Virus record (IMG/VR): IMGVR_UViG_3300017917_003797
Coordinates: 1 to 61,069 of that record
Source of the DNA: a virus
Length of the DNA: 61,069 bases
Direction: 5' to 3' (one strand)
Shown: in pieces, positions 20,912 to 30,547 of the stretch
Layout of the letters: every line of letters begins with the position of its first letter
Position numbering within the stretch: position 1 is the stretch's first letter
The notes under the pieces: generated by a model
What the model was told of the DNA's origin: nothing
What the model saw: only the letters and a program-made list of their open reading frames with translations
Database searches by the model: none
Program-made: the position numbers and the translations under genes

Positions 20912-22717
20912 CTAAGAATCAAGGAGTCCGTTTAAGAAAGTATAGTTTGAAAGATCGCTAGTTTTGTTTTGAGCAGCTTCTGTGTTTTCAGAAAGCCTTT
21001 CTTCTATCAGTTTTCTAAACTTTTCGGGGATAATATCATAAAGATCCATTACAGTTTCTTGAAAGTCTCCCCCATCGAAAACACAATTTATATTAACTAA
21101 TGTCATGGCTTCATCATCTTTTCCTATTTGACTAGAGAAGCTTCCATTGGGATTTATTCCAAAATTTGCTAATTCGTGTATACCATTCTTATTTGATGGT
21201 ATTATTCTGTAGGATCTTGTGTTTATTTTTAAATCATAGCAGAATTTTTCTTTATTCTTTACAGTTAGTTTAACCCCTGGTTTTAATTTAGTGCTCGCCT
21301 CAGAATGCTTTGTATAAACGAACATTTCATCAAAGAAATCTTCGGAATCTAGTAATTTATCCATTAGCATTTCACCTTTGTGATCTAGCTCTAAAACTAT
21401 TCTTGTATTGTCTACTCCTAATACATCTACTATAAGAATCTCTAAAAATGCTTTAAACTCATCTATTTCGATAACATTAGATCTAAATATTCCAACTTGA
21501 AGTAAGCAAAAGAAATCGCTTTCGTCTTCAAAAAATCTTTTATTTTTTATTACGCTGCTAGGCATAGGTGCAACTTTAAAAATATTAGCAACAGAGTAGT
21601 CTCCTCCTCCACCACCAGCTGTATCTATAGAAATATAGAATTTCTGTCCGTCTTTTTCAAATATAGAGGTCGGATCAAATTTAGGATGCCATAAAAGATT
21701 AGAATAATCTATAGGACTTCTCTCAAATGGAGATAACTCATGAAATGTAAATTGTTCCTCCGCGCTTTTTAATCTTTTTAATGTATTTGAATCTAAAAGT
21801 AATCTGGACGATGATAAAAATTGACATCCGTACTCCTGATTAAAATCCTCCTCTGATCCCAGAGCAGCAATCTCTTTTTTCTTCCATTCCTCATCTCTTC
21901 CAGGAACTTGCCACCATTCTACCCTTATCGGATTAAATTCATTCTCTCCTTCTACTGCACCTTTGTAAATCTCCCAGAATTTATTCATTCCGTTAGGAGT
22001 GGATGTTATAATAACCCTGGCAATTTGTGAAGATGATATAGTAGGATAAACGGATTTAAAGAATTGGTTAATGAAGTTTGGATTAATATGAGCGAACTCA
22101 TCCATGTATAACATGTGGATTGTATAACCGATAGACGATGTTTTAGTTGTCGTCTTAGCCATTATTCTACATCCGTTATCAAACTTCATGGTCATTACGT
22201 TATAAACAACTAGACCGGGCTTTAAAAAGAAAGGTAATCCCTTCATGATAACCTTTATCTTATCCATTAATTCCGCTGCTGTATCTCCGATGTTTGCCAT
22301 AATCATGGCATTTTTTTCAAAATTAAATAGGAGATACCACAATAGAAATATAGATGATGTAATTGTTTTTCCTGATTGTCTTGGAGATACGAATACGTTT
22401 TTTCTGTGGTGTTGATATTGGTTTAGTATCTGGATTTGATAATCTCTTAACAATATTTGTCTAATACCTTCGTCGGTCATAACGTGACAGTAGGTATTTG
22501 CAAAATAAACTACGTCCTCAGCACATTTTTTAATCTCTTCTAATTCCCATTCGGTATATTCAAAAAGAATGTTACCTTTTCTTAACTCAGGATCGTTTTC
22601 GTGGAATGGATTATCAACATCTTTATAATCTATACCATTTTCTTCAGCGTCATATACTAGTCTTTCAACTTTAGCACTGGACCAGAAATTACTTGACTTT
22701 TCTTCCTTAACACTCAT
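20912..22717 (-). CDS. Terminase large subunit, gp17-like (601 aa)
   Basis: This is the ATP-driven packaging motor and nuclease. The Walker A motif SPRQSGKT is at residues 111-118. The Walker B motif LYMDE is at 203-207, with the catalytic Glu at 207. A coupling motif follows (IITSTPNG near residue 240). The C-terminal RNase-H-like nuclease begins near residue 362 with ISIDTAGGG, and further acidic residues follow in VLELDHKGE. The length is close to T4 gp17 (610). The stop is 70 bases before the sheath start, and the start is two bases after the stop of the probable small subunit. Confidence 0.95.
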   Translation of the reverse strand: MSVKEEKSSNFWSSAKVERLVYDAEENGIDYKDVDNPFHENDPELRKGNILFEYTEWELEEIKKCAEDVVYFANTYCHVMTDEGIRQILLRDYQIQILNQYQHHRKNVFVSPRQSGKTITSSIFLLWYLLFNFEKNAMIMANIGDTAAELMDKIKVIMKGLPFFLKPGLVVYNVMTMKFDNGCRIMAKTTTKTSSIGYTIHMLYMDEFAHINPNFINQFFKSVYPTISSSQIARVIITSTPNGMNKFWEIYKGAVEGENEFNPIRVEWWQVPGRDEEWKKKEIAALGSEEDFNQEYGCQFLSSSRLLLDSNTLKRLKSAEEQFTFHELSPFERSPIDYSNLLWHPKFDPTSIFEKDGQKFYISIDTAGGGGGDYSVANIFKVAPMPSSVIKNKRFFEDESDFFCLLQVGIFRSNVIEIDEFKAFLEILIVDVLGVDNTRIVLELDHKGEMLMDKLLDSEDFFDEMFVYTKHSEASTKLKPGVKLTVKNKEKFCYDLKINTRSYRIIPSNKNGIHELANFGINPNGSFSSQIGKDDEAMTLVNINCVFDGGDFQETVMDLYDIIPEKFRKLIEERLSENTEAAQNKTSDLSNYTFLNGLLDS

Positions 22718-22719
22718 AA

Positions 22720-23487
22720 TTATTCAAATATGTCGTCGTCTAGCTCAAAGTCTACGTCTTCTTCACCTCCCATTAAATCGGACGTTCCTCCAAATTTTGT
22801 TCTAGGATTTATTAAACTATCATCGGGAGTAACTATTTCAGCATCTTTTACCATGTTTCCGTTCTTCATTACATTCTGAAGATTTTCCATTAGGCTCCTA
22901 GTTCCTCTAGCTTTTAAAAGATCCTCGTTTTCTTTGGATTGTATTATATTTCCGTTTTCATCAAACTGTATATCACCTCCTCCTTTTTTGATCTCCTCTG
23001 ATTCAGATTTTAACTGCTTGTAATTTTTCTCCATCTGAGTCATATAGGATGAAAAATTCTTAGGCATTTGCATAACTTGATTTTGTAGCTGTGCTAGAAC
23101 TTCAAAAAGTCTAGGTTCTACTCTTCCAGAATCGATCTCCTCTATAAGCTTAGCTATGGCGTGTTGGGCAGTTCTTATCTGAAAAGCCATTGTAGAGATG
23201 CTCATAGCGTCTATTTTCTGCTTGTGTTTAATGTATGAATCTTCTGATATGTTCTCCACATCGTTATAAAACTTTGATAGGGATTCAAGAATAGCTCTTG
23301 CTTCCATTTCAACCTCGCTTTTAACAACATCCACCTTTAACTCACGATGTGGCTTTATAGGGGGAATATCCGGTGTACCTAGTCCAGATAGCATTTCATC
23401 AGCTAGTATAATACTATCCAATTTATCCTTAAGGTTAAGTTCCTGTTCTTTAGATAAATTGTGATTTTTTGGTTTTCTTCTTGGCAT
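22720..23487 (-). CDS. Probable terminase small subunit, gp16-like (255 aa)
   Basis: It directly precedes the large terminase gene with a two-base gap, as gene 16 precedes 17 in T4. The protein is mostly helical. Residues 70-150 form a long coiled-coil hairpin that would fit the oligomerisation core of small terminases. The C-terminus is very acidic (EEDVDFELDDDIFE), reminiscent of a tail that contacts the large subunit. No clear helix-turn-helix is visible, so the assignment rests mainly on position. Confidence 0.6.
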   Translation of the reverse strand: MPRRKPKNHNLSKEQELNLKDKLDSIILADEMLSGLGTPDIPPIKPHRELKVDVVKSEVEMEARAILESLSKFYNDVENISEDSYIKHKQKIDAMSISTMAFQIRTAQHAIAKLIEEIDSGRVEPRLFEVLAQLQNQVMQMPKNFSSYMTQMEKNYKQLKSESEEIKKGGGDIQFDENGNIIQSKENEDLLKARGTRSLMENLQNVMKNGNMVKDAEIVTPDDSLINPRTKFGGTSDLMGGEEDVDFELDDDIFE

Positions 23488-23490
23488 AAA

Positions 23491-25680
23491 TTATCTGTTT
23501 CTGGCAACTTTTGGAAGTTTCAGTACAGGCTTAGCATTATCTATAATAATTGCTAATTGTGCATCACCTACAATATTTTGGTTAAGCATAGTTGACTGTT
23601 TTTCCTCTTCTACCATTTGTTTAAAAAATCTATAGTTTGTTGCCCATAATGGACATGATCTAGTTTTGTACGAATAATTATTAGTTCCATAAAAAGGACT
23701 ATCATAATCTTCTTCTATTACTGGAGGTATATCAAAAGTATAAGCCTGTGTTGTAACGCCATCTAATGAATGGACTAGACTTAGATCAGAAGTTTGTGTT
23801 GCAGGATTATCTGGATCATAGGTTAATCTCCAAACTTTTATCGAGTATTGTCTAAATATATTAGAGAAATTAAACACAAATCCATACCAATCATCGGTTG
23901 TTGGTATAAATTCTCCTATTGTACTAGGTATTCCTGCTCCAAAAGGAGATAATATCTCTAGATTGTTTATCATAACTCTTATACTACCAGATTGTAAATA
24001 GCTGTTATCTGTTGGACTCGTAACCGCATTAGATCCGCTCCATATTATATCTATCATTATCCCTTGACCGTTATAATATCCGTCAAACAATATTCTAGAT
24101 TGTGCTTTTTGCATTTTCCATCCTGCAGTTGTTACAGGAGCAGCAGCTCCTTCATCTTTAATTGTAAATCTAAATTGATCATCCACAGATAATAATTCAA
24201 ATCCGCCAGACCTATTTCCATCTGCTAGTATAGAAACGAATCCGTTGGGATTTTCTCCCATAGATAATTTATGAACAATAGGATAAGTGCTATATGTTAT
24301 CTGTCCCGCTCCTATATTATCTATAGTAATTGGTATTTTAGGGGCGGGCTTAGGCACTAGCTTACTTCTATCTAAGTAATTTCTCATCCTAAACCAACAA
24401 AGAAATGATCTCTCCTCGTTTTCGGTTAAAACAGGATCAGCTTTCCATCTTACTGCATCTCTTTCCATTACTAATAGTGCTGGTGATGCAGGATCTACTT
24501 GCCCTTGAGCATCTATAAATATTTTATCCAGATCGTAATAATTATTAAAAACTATTGTCCAGTTATTATTAAGGTCATATTCTATTATAGGGAGATCTTT
24601 ATTTATATAGGATCTTATAGGATCTTCCAATCTTCTTTGTGATGTGATAGCATACTGTTGTGGTTTGGTCAATTCTATCTCCTCGTTTTTAACCTCTTCT
24701 CCAAACAATTCTTTAGTATTAACAGTGTAATCTAATAAAGCAGATTCGGCTTGCGGGTCTAAGAAAGTTGTATTTTTCTTAACCTCGTATTTAGTTAATT
24801 GTATTTTAAAATATACTGGATAATTGTTAATATCTCTAAATACGTACATAGAATCTATTTGATAAATTCTATTAGTTATTGGGAAATAGATAATATCTCT
24901 TTTTCTTGGCTGTGATCCTTTCCCGAATATACTCTCGAAATATTTTCTATCTATATGGATTTCAAAAGGCTGATTAAAGTTTAATCCCCACGAATCGAAT
25001 GTTAAAGCAGCATCAGGGAACTGGTTATTAGGTACCATGACCTTAACACATTTCTCATCCACAACATTAAATATATTGTACTCCTTAAGAACTACGTCTC
25101 TTCCTCTTCCTTGTGGTTGTACGGAATAGTAAACAACCTCATGACCAAATACATTATTTACTATCTTACTTAGATCCTGATACATGTTTATAGATCTGTT
25201 AATATCATATGGTCTAAAAGTAAAATCGCAATCGGAGAAAACTATAGGATAATTCGTCAGCTCTTTACTACATAAAGGAGCAGGTGGAGCACTCATCAGA
25301 TCTCTAGGATCCACAGTTTTATATTGTAGATCTAGCTCAAAATCTAATAAAACTATCGGTGGACTTAAAGAAGTACCAGGAGGATAATAAGGACTAGAAT
25401 CCTCATCAGATACAGCAGTTAATCTTACCTCTATCCAGAAAGGATTATCTGGTGAAATAGGAATACCTGAAATAGATTCTTGCGTTAAAGGAGACCAAAG
25501 CGACCAATTGGAACCATTTATACTCCATCTATATTCTAGATATAGGTATACGTGAGGAGGATTTTCCCCACTAGTATCTATTACCCATCCATTAAAAGAC
25601 TGTACATTTTTGAATGGTTCTGACCAGGATATAATTCTATAATTCCCTATTGCAGAAAAATCTATCGGGCTATCTGCCAT
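23491..25680 (-). CDS. Neck/appendage protein with gp14-like segment and lectin-like C-terminus (729 aa)
   Basis: Residues of about 150-310 read like the T4 neck protein gp14: FEIHIDRKYFESIFGKG, then PRKRDIIYFPITNRIYQID, then YFKIQLTKYEV. Its position before gp16/gp17 matches gene 14/15. Residues 1-120 look like a fibronectin-type or beta-sandwich domain (SWSEPFKNVQSFNGW). Residues of about 370-690 look like a jelly-roll or concanavalin-type domain. The protein is almost three times longer than T4 gp14 (256), so it appears to be a neck protein with extra surface domains. The assignment is moderate. Confidence 0.6.
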   Translation of the reverse strand: MADSPIDFSAIGNYRIISWSEPFKNVQSFNGWVIDTSGENPPHVYLYLEYRWSINGSNWSLWSPLTQESISGIPISPDNPFWIEVRLTAVSDEDSSPYYPPGTSLSPPIVLLDFELDLQYKTVDPRDLMSAPPAPLCSKELTNYPIVFSDCDFTFRPYDINRSINMYQDLSKIVNNVFGHEVVYYSVQPQGRGRDVVLKEYNIFNVVDEKCVKVMVPNNQFPDAALTFDSWGLNFNQPFEIHIDRKYFESIFGKGSQPRKRDIIYFPITNRIYQIDSMYVFRDINNYPVYFKIQLTKYEVKKNTTFLDPQAESALLDYTVNTKELFGEEVKNEEIELTKPQQYAITSQRRLEDPIRSYINKDLPIIEYDLNNNWTIVFNNYYDLDKIFIDAQGQVDPASPALLVMERDAVRWKADPVLTENEERSFLCWFRMRNYLDRSKLVPKPAPKIPITIDNIGAGQITYSTYPIVHKLSMGENPNGFVSILADGNRSGGFELLSVDDQFRFTIKDEGAAAPVTTAGWKMQKAQSRILFDGYYNGQGIMIDIIWSGSNAVTSPTDNSYLQSGSIRVMINNLEILSPFGAGIPSTIGEFIPTTDDWYGFVFNFSNIFRQYSIKVWRLTYDPDNPATQTSDLSLVHSLDGVTTQAYTFDIPPVIEEDYDSPFYGTNNYSYKTRSCPLWATNYRFFKQMVEEEKQSTMLNQNIVGDAQLAIIIDNAKPVLKLPKVARNR

Positions 25681-25719
25681 TTTGGAGCAATGTTTTTAAT
25701 ATATATCAGAAAAAACAAT

Positions 25720-26037
25720 ATGAAAAAATTCAGAGCAGCTATGGAGAAGTTTAGCTTTGCGCAACTTACTTCAAATTCAGACGGTAAAACATCAGGAAGT
25801 GGTACTGCAGGGCTTTACGTGGTTTTTATAGGTGGTATATGCTTTCTATTGGGATGTATAGATAAAATGTTCTTAGGTAATAACGTGGATATCTTAACAC
25901 AGTCTATTATATTCGTATCTATAGGATCTGCGCTTCTAGGATACAGAAAATCTAAAGATTCAGGAGTTTCTGAAATGGAAGAATCTGCTAAAGAAGTAGT
26001 AGAGGAAAATAGAGAGGACCAGCCACTAAATTCTTAA
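25720..26037 (+). CDS. Small two-helix membrane protein on the plus strand; possible holin (105 aa)
   Basis: I choose ATG 25720 (MKKFRAAMEKFSF) because it follows an A-rich leader; an upstream in-frame ATG at 25690 overlaps the start region of the opposite gene. There are two membrane helices at about residues 34-52 (GLYVVFIGGICFLLGCI) and 60-80 (LTQSIIFVSIGSALLGY), then a charged, acidic tail. It is one of only five plus-strand genes. The size and topology would fit a class II holin, but no lysis gene is adjacent. It converges with 26034-26870, overlapping by four bases. Confidence 0.65.
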   Translation: MKKFRAAMEKFSFAQLTSNSDGKTSGSGTAGLYVVFIGGICFLLGCIDKMFLGNNVDILTQSIIFVSIGSALLGYRKSKDSGVSEMEESAKEVVEENREDQPLNS

Positions 26038-26870
26038 GGATTTGAAGGAGCTTCACCAGTTGCTCCAGTTGCCCCGGTTATATCCTTCTTTATATCGTAT
26101 ATCCCTAATCCTGATATTATTGTGCTATTATCCGGAGGTGCTGTTCCTAATTCAACATTAAGTTTTATTCCGCCCTGCATTAGATTCCCTCTAAATCTTT
26201 CGGTTGTTTGATCTATATCAGGTAAATATGTTTCAAGTTCCATTGAAAAACTTAATGTTATACCCTCGCCTCTTTGAGATCCATATGACATTTGGAAGTT
26301 ATTAGGTTGTTTATCTGGCGGGGCATCTCCCAAGCTTACTTGAACTGGGATTCTAAATCCTTTATAGTAAAAGTAATAAACGAATCTTTTATAGATTATT
26401 TCTAATACACTTTGCTGTATTTTAAAAGCGTCTAGAGTTGTATCTGCTTTTATTTTTGCGTTTACTGATATACCTAAGGGAATTGGATAGAAATAAGATG
26501 AATAAGTAACCATCTCGCTCCCGTGCTCTTTTTCTATTTCCTTAGCATAAGATCCTCTAACGAATTTAGTAGTTGCTGATCCTGTGTCTATTCTTATAGA
26601 TCCCATTTCTAAAACACCTCTAGGAATCACATCGTAGTTTCCCTCTGCAAAAGCAGGCTTACCGTCGCAATCTTCGTACGATAAATAAAAATCCTGTAGG
26701 AAAGGCTCATCCCCTACCATAGAATAGAAAAAAGGTATAAAGATCTTGGAAACGTTCTGTTCGCTATCAACTTGCTCGTAAGTTATAACCTCATTTAGTT
26801 TACTTAAAAGACCTATTATTATGCCTCTAAAAAATACGTCGTCTGTGTTATATTTTTCTAAAAAATTCAT
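26034..26870 (-). CDS. Tail sheath stabiliser/terminator, gp15-like (278 aa)
   Basis: The pattern fits T4 gp15: an N-terminal FFRGIIIGLLSKLNEVITY, then KIFIPFFYSMVGDEPFL, a central IPRGVLEMGS, then YFYPIPLGISVNAKIKA followed by AFKIQQSVLEIIYKRF. gp15 caps the finished tail tube and sheath and binds the head neck. The length matches T4 gp15 (272). The C-terminus ends with a short collagen-like [10 protein letters not shown] tag, which is not part of gp15 in T4. Gene order (15-like, 14-like, 16, 17, 18, 19) supports the call. Confidence 0.7.
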   Translation of the reverse strand: MNFLEKYNTDDVFFRGIIIGLLSKLNEVITYEQVDSEQNVSKIFIPFFYSMVGDEPFLQDFYLSYEDCDGKPAFAEGNYDVIPRGVLEMGSIRIDTGSATTKFVRGSYAKEIEKEHGSEMVTYSSYFYPIPLGISVNAKIKADTTLDAFKIQQSVLEIIYKRFVYYFYYKGFRIPVQVSLGDAPPDKQPNNFQMSYGSQRGEGITLSFSMELETYLPDIDQTTERFRGNLMQGGIKLNVELGTAPPDNSTIISGLGIYDIKKDITGATGATGEAPSNP

Positions 26871-26872
26871 TA

Positions 26873-27301
26873 TTAATTATTATCTAGTATTACTGAGGTT
26901 TTATCCCTTATTATCGGTTTACTTCCATATTGATAAGGGTCCTTTTCTAAATCTATAACTCTTATTTGAGATTGAATATAAATAGGGATCTCTCTCATTT
27001 TAAATCTTAAAGGCTGTTTAGAAGAATTTGTATAATCTGGATGATAAAAATCTCCTGTAGCATATTCAAGATCTGAAAGTTCTCTACATTCGTAAACAAG
27101 AGAAGCTGTTACAAATTTGAAATATTTCTTAAGTTGTGATATTCCATCTTTTTTGTTAACGGGAACTTTAAATCTGTAAACAAAATATTCTTTCTGTGGT
27201 ATATCGTCTGCTAACGAATCACCTTTTACAACAAGAAAATAGTTAAATGTCTGGGTGAGATTTCTTATCGATTCTGTACCTGCTGGATATATTTCTGCCA
27301 T
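26873..27301 (-). CDS. Hypothetical structural protein (142 aa)
   Basis: The protein is beta-rich with a conserved-looking start (AEIYPAGTESIRNLTQTF) and no catalytic motif. The gap to the gp15-like gene is two bases, so co-translation is likely. It lies between recombination genes and the neck block, and a tail/neck completion role is inferred. I do not recognise the family. Confidence 0.6.
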   Translation of the reverse strand: MAEIYPAGTESIRNLTQTFNYFLVVKGDSLADDIPQKEYFVYRFKVPVNKKDGISQLKKYFKFVTASLVYECRELSDLEYATGDFYHPDYTNSSKQPLRFKMREIPIYIQSQIRVIDLEKDPYQYGSKPIIRDKTSVILDNN

Positions 27302-27313
27302 GTTTTATATATC

Positions 27314-28981
27314 CTATGACATCTTTTCGAAAATAATATCTGAAAAATTATTCTTTTTAGATATTTCTATCTTATAATCAAATATTTCAGTAGGCATTGG
27401 AGCATGATTTATTACAAATATATTCATGCTAAGATCATCTGATAGTTTTCTTAACGTACTAAGTATGCTATGAACTCCATCCGGATCTACTGAACTAAAT
27501 ATTTCATCAAGGAAAAGTATGTTTACTGAAGAGAATCTTATTTTCATTAGCTTTATCACTGCTATAAGAACTGCAAAATCTACTTTTTTCATTTCTCCTG
27601 TCGAAAGTGTTTGTGGAGATATCTCCTCGCCTAGGTGAAAAATCTGAGCATTGAACTCCTCGTTAAAAACAACTTTATAAGGTAAGTGCAAAGATAGGAG
27701 TGTATTTAGTATCTCATTATTCAAGGAAGGCAATATAGATTTTATAGCTAATTGTTTTACTCCTTTTTCACTAAGTACTTCGTCTAAAGTTTTTATCCAT
27801 CCCTGTTTTTCTTCGAATAAAGATTTCTCTTGGTTGAAACTAGTTAAATCCTCATTTGCCTGCGACAACAACTTCCTTATAGAATTAGCTTCGTCATTGT
27901 TTTTAGCAGTTTTAAGATCTTTTATTTTACTTTGAAGAGTTTTTATACCTGTTTCAATTTTACTTCCTTTAGAGAAAAGATCGTTCTTCGTTTCTGTTAT
28001 TTTATTTTGTGCTTTTTTTGCATCCTCGTAGTTGCTTTTTAGAACTTTTACATCATCCTGATATTTTTCTTTAAGCTTACATAGATCGTCAAATATAGAT
28101 TTATGAAATTCAGTAGATAGATCTGAGGAACAAGTTGGACATTTATCCTGATTGTATAAATTTATCTTGGTATCTAATTCCTTCATTTTTGAAACTAGAT
28201 CGCTATACTTTTCATAGGAAGTTGTTACTGATTTATTTACTTGATTTTCCTTTGTTCTAAAAGATTTTATTTTATCGGTGTGTATTTCAAGAAGAGATTT
28301 ATAATTTTCTAGCTGTTCTTCAGTTTTTTCTATTTCACTACCGGAATTTTCTATTATTTTCTGCTGTAGTTCCTCTAATTCTTTTTGAGAAGCTGCTATA
28401 GATCTTCCAGTAGCAAATATCTCACCAGACAATCTATCAATAGAGGACTTTATACTTTTGCTCTCTTCTTTTAAAATATCCCTCATCTCATTTAGAATAT
28501 AGAATCCGAATATCTTGTCTATTATAAGCTTCTTATCTGCAGTGCTCATTTTTAGAAAGCTCTTAAAATCGTTTATCGATAAAGATATGGTGTTATTAAA
28601 AACATAGTATGGAATTTTTAAAATATCATCGCTTAAATAATCTTGTACATTATTCTTTCCTGCCTGATCATAGTTATTACCATCTATTGATAGCTGGAAA
28701 ATAGATGGCTCTAAACCTCTTTCAACCTCGTATGTTTTCCCGTCCTGCTCGAAAGTTATTTTCATCCAAGCATTCTTATTAGATCTATTAGGTATATCCT
28801 TTAATTTTTTACCCTCTAATTTACCATAAAGACCGAAAGTGATTACATCGGATATAGTAGATTTTCCTACCCCATTCTCTCCAACCACCTGTATTAAACC
28901 TGATTTTTCTGGTAATTCTAATTTTTGGAGCTTGTTACCATAAGAGGCAACGTTTCTCCATTCAATCTTCTTGATCTTCAT
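27314..28981 (-). CDS. SbcC/Rad50-like recombination ATPase, gp46-like (555 aa)
   Basis: Walker A GENGVGKST is at residues 34-42. A long coiled coil surrounds a zinc hook CPTC near residue 278. The C-terminal lobe has the ABC signature-like LSTGEMKK, Walker B ILFLDEIFSSVD and a His switch (INHAP). With the gp47-like nuclease it forms the complex that resects DNA ends for recombination-dependent replication. The start overlaps the gp47-like gene end by 20 bases, as expected for stoichiometric partners. Confidence 0.95.
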   Translation of the reverse strand: MKIKKIEWRNVASYGNKLQKLELPEKSGLIQVVGENGVGKSTISDVITFGLYGKLEGKKLKDIPNRSNKNAWMKITFEQDGKTYEVERGLEPSIFQLSIDGNNYDQAGKNNVQDYLSDDILKIPYYVFNNTISLSINDFKSFLKMSTADKKLIIDKIFGFYILNEMRDILKEESKSIKSSIDRLSGEIFATGRSIAASQKELEELQQKIIENSGSEIEKTEEQLENYKSLLEIHTDKIKSFRTKENQVNKSVTTSYEKYSDLVSKMKELDTKINLYNQDKCPTCSSDLSTEFHKSIFDDLCKLKEKYQDDVKVLKSNYEDAKKAQNKITETKNDLFSKGSKIETGIKTLQSKIKDLKTAKNNDEANSIRKLLSQANEDLTSFNQEKSLFEEKQGWIKTLDEVLSEKGVKQLAIKSILPSLNNEILNTLLSLHLPYKVVFNEEFNAQIFHLGEEISPQTLSTGEMKKVDFAVLIAVIKLMKIRFSSVNILFLDEIFSSVDPDGVHSILSTLRKLSDDLSMNIFVINHAPMPTEIFDYKIEISKKNNFSDIIFEKMS

Positions 28982-30074
28982 TTTCCTTAACTTGTACGGA
29001 TATTTTATGTAATAGTTTTTCTATTGCGTTGTATATTTTGGTTTTCTTCTCTTCCTCATAATTGCACTTTTCTAAATAAAGTCTAGTAAGATCTAGTATA
29101 GAAAAGCTCTTCCCCTCCAAATCGTGAAATCCTTCATCTACAACTTCTTGGTCTGGATTTGTTATAGGAGTAAAAGATATCTTAAGTGGAGGATTCACAT
29201 ATTCAGTTAACAATCCTAAAGGAGCTTTTACCGCTAATTCTGGATCTACAAGTATATCAATAAAATTGTTTTTAAATATAGGATTTAATTCAGATGGATT
29301 AGAATTTAATACCTTATCAAAAGTCATTCTTATAAACTTAGGAGAATAGTCATTATCGTAATAATCCTCATAACCAGTCTCCAGATCCAAAACTGTTATT
29401 CCCTTGGGGTTATCCGTATCAGATCTTGTAAGCTGATAAGGTGATCCTAGCATTCTCATTTTTCCAAAAGTCTGAGAATAGTGAATATGCCCAGAATATA
29501 CTCTTTCAAATTTATCTATGTCTGTATATTCTAATCCTTCGTCTATTCTAACAAACTTATTAAACATTAAGCCTTTTAGATCTGTATGGCAAAACATATA
29601 ATTGTGAGGCTCGCTTACTTTATTTAAGGTCTCTCTTTCAGCCTCGTGGTCTTTCCTCCAAGGCATAAGAAAAACTTTTCTTTCACCCATTATTATAGAT
29701 TCTGGCTCTTCATATATTTTTATTCTAGGAATCCATTTTAAAGATTTTAGTGAGTTTACCTCGTTTGTATTTTTTCCATATATGTCATGATTACCACATA
29801 TTATAAAAATACCATCCTTAAAAATACCTGATAGCTCCTCAAATATTTCTATTCCCAAATTAAGAACTCTAAGATTTAATGATTGCCTGCTATCATATAC
29901 ATCTCCTAGGTGTACAAGACAATCACCAGGCCTATAAATTTTCTTACATAAAGGTATAAACCAATTCTTAAAATAATTTTCATGTATCTCAATCCAATCG
30001 TTAGAATTATTTCTAACCCCTAGATGCGTATCAGTAATAAATATTATTCTTTTAATATTGGGAAATTTCTCCAT
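28962..30074 (-). CDS. SbcD/Mre11-like nuclease, gp47-like (370 aa)
   Basis: This is a metallophosphoesterase with the motifs in order: ITDTHLGVRNN (residue 13 on), VHLGDVYDS (near 55), CGNHDIYG (near 95), FCHTDLKG (near 167) and YSGHIHYSQ (near 192). These place the Asp, His and Asn metal ligands of Mre11/SbcD. A C-terminal capping region of about 150 residues follows. It is the nuclease partner of the 27314-28981 product. The stop of the gene upstream and this start overlap by one base. Confidence 0.94.
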   Translation of the reverse strand: MEKFPNIKRIIFITDTHLGVRNNSNDWIEIHENYFKNWFIPLCKKIYRPGDCLVHLGDVYDSRQSLNLRVLNLGIEIFEELSGIFKDGIFIICGNHDIYGKNTNEVNSLKSLKWIPRIKIYEEPESIIMGERKVFLMPWRKDHEAERETLNKVSEPHNYMFCHTDLKGLMFNKFVRIDEGLEYTDIDKFERVYSGHIHYSQTFGKMRMLGSPYQLTRSDTDNPKGITVLDLETGYEDYYDNDYSPKFIRMTFDKVLNSNPSELNPIFKNNFIDILVDPELAVKAPLGLLTEYVNPPLKISFTPITNPDQEVVDEGFHDLEGKSFSILDLTRLYLEKCNYEEEKKTKIYNAIEKLLHKISVQVKENEDQED

Positions 30075-30547
30075 TAAAATATCTTTTTGATTCCTTTCTT
30101 ACCTAAAATACCATATTTTTGATCCATTTCTTGCACTATAAGCTCTTTATATTTCATATGAATAGATTCATAAGCTTTCTGATAATTTATCGCCGTATAG
30201 TCACAAATAGCAACAAATTTTTCAACCATACTAAATTCAGTACTCTCTAGCTCTTTTAGTATATCTTGAAAAATTAGTGGGATAAGATCCTTTGGGATTT
30301 TCTTACTTGGACTTATTACCGTCCATCTAGATGCTTGAAATATCTCGTCTATCTTATCATTTAAATTACAAGAATATATGTAATCCTCATCCTCGTAAGT
30401 GACAACTGATTGCAAGTTCCTATAGTCTAAAGATGGATCAATTTCGAATTCTTCATCCTCAGCATCATCTTTTTTCGAATCCTCTAATTCCCCATCTATG
30501 TTAAGGTCATCTTTTTCATCTTCGATTAGCTTTTTTTGTTTTTTCAT
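30074..30547 (-). CDS. Hypothetical acidic protein between helicase and nuclease genes (157 aa)
   Basis: Residues 1-50 are highly acidic and probably disordered (EDEKDDLN, then EDEEFEIDP). Residues 60-150 form a helical domain with EFSMVEKFVAICDYTAINYQKAYE split over two helices. It is sandwiched by one-base overlaps with helicase and gp47-like genes, so it is part of the same replication operon. A replication or late-transcription accessory role is possible; the family is not recognised. Confidence 0.65.
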   Translation of the reverse strand: MKKQKKLIEDEKDDLNIDGELEDSKKDDAEDEEFEIDPSLDYRNLQSVVTYEDEDYIYSCNLNDKIDEIFQASRWTVISPSKKIPKDLIPLIFQDILKELESTEFSMVEKFVAICDYTAINYQKAYESIHMKYKELIVQEMDQKYGILGKKGIKKIF

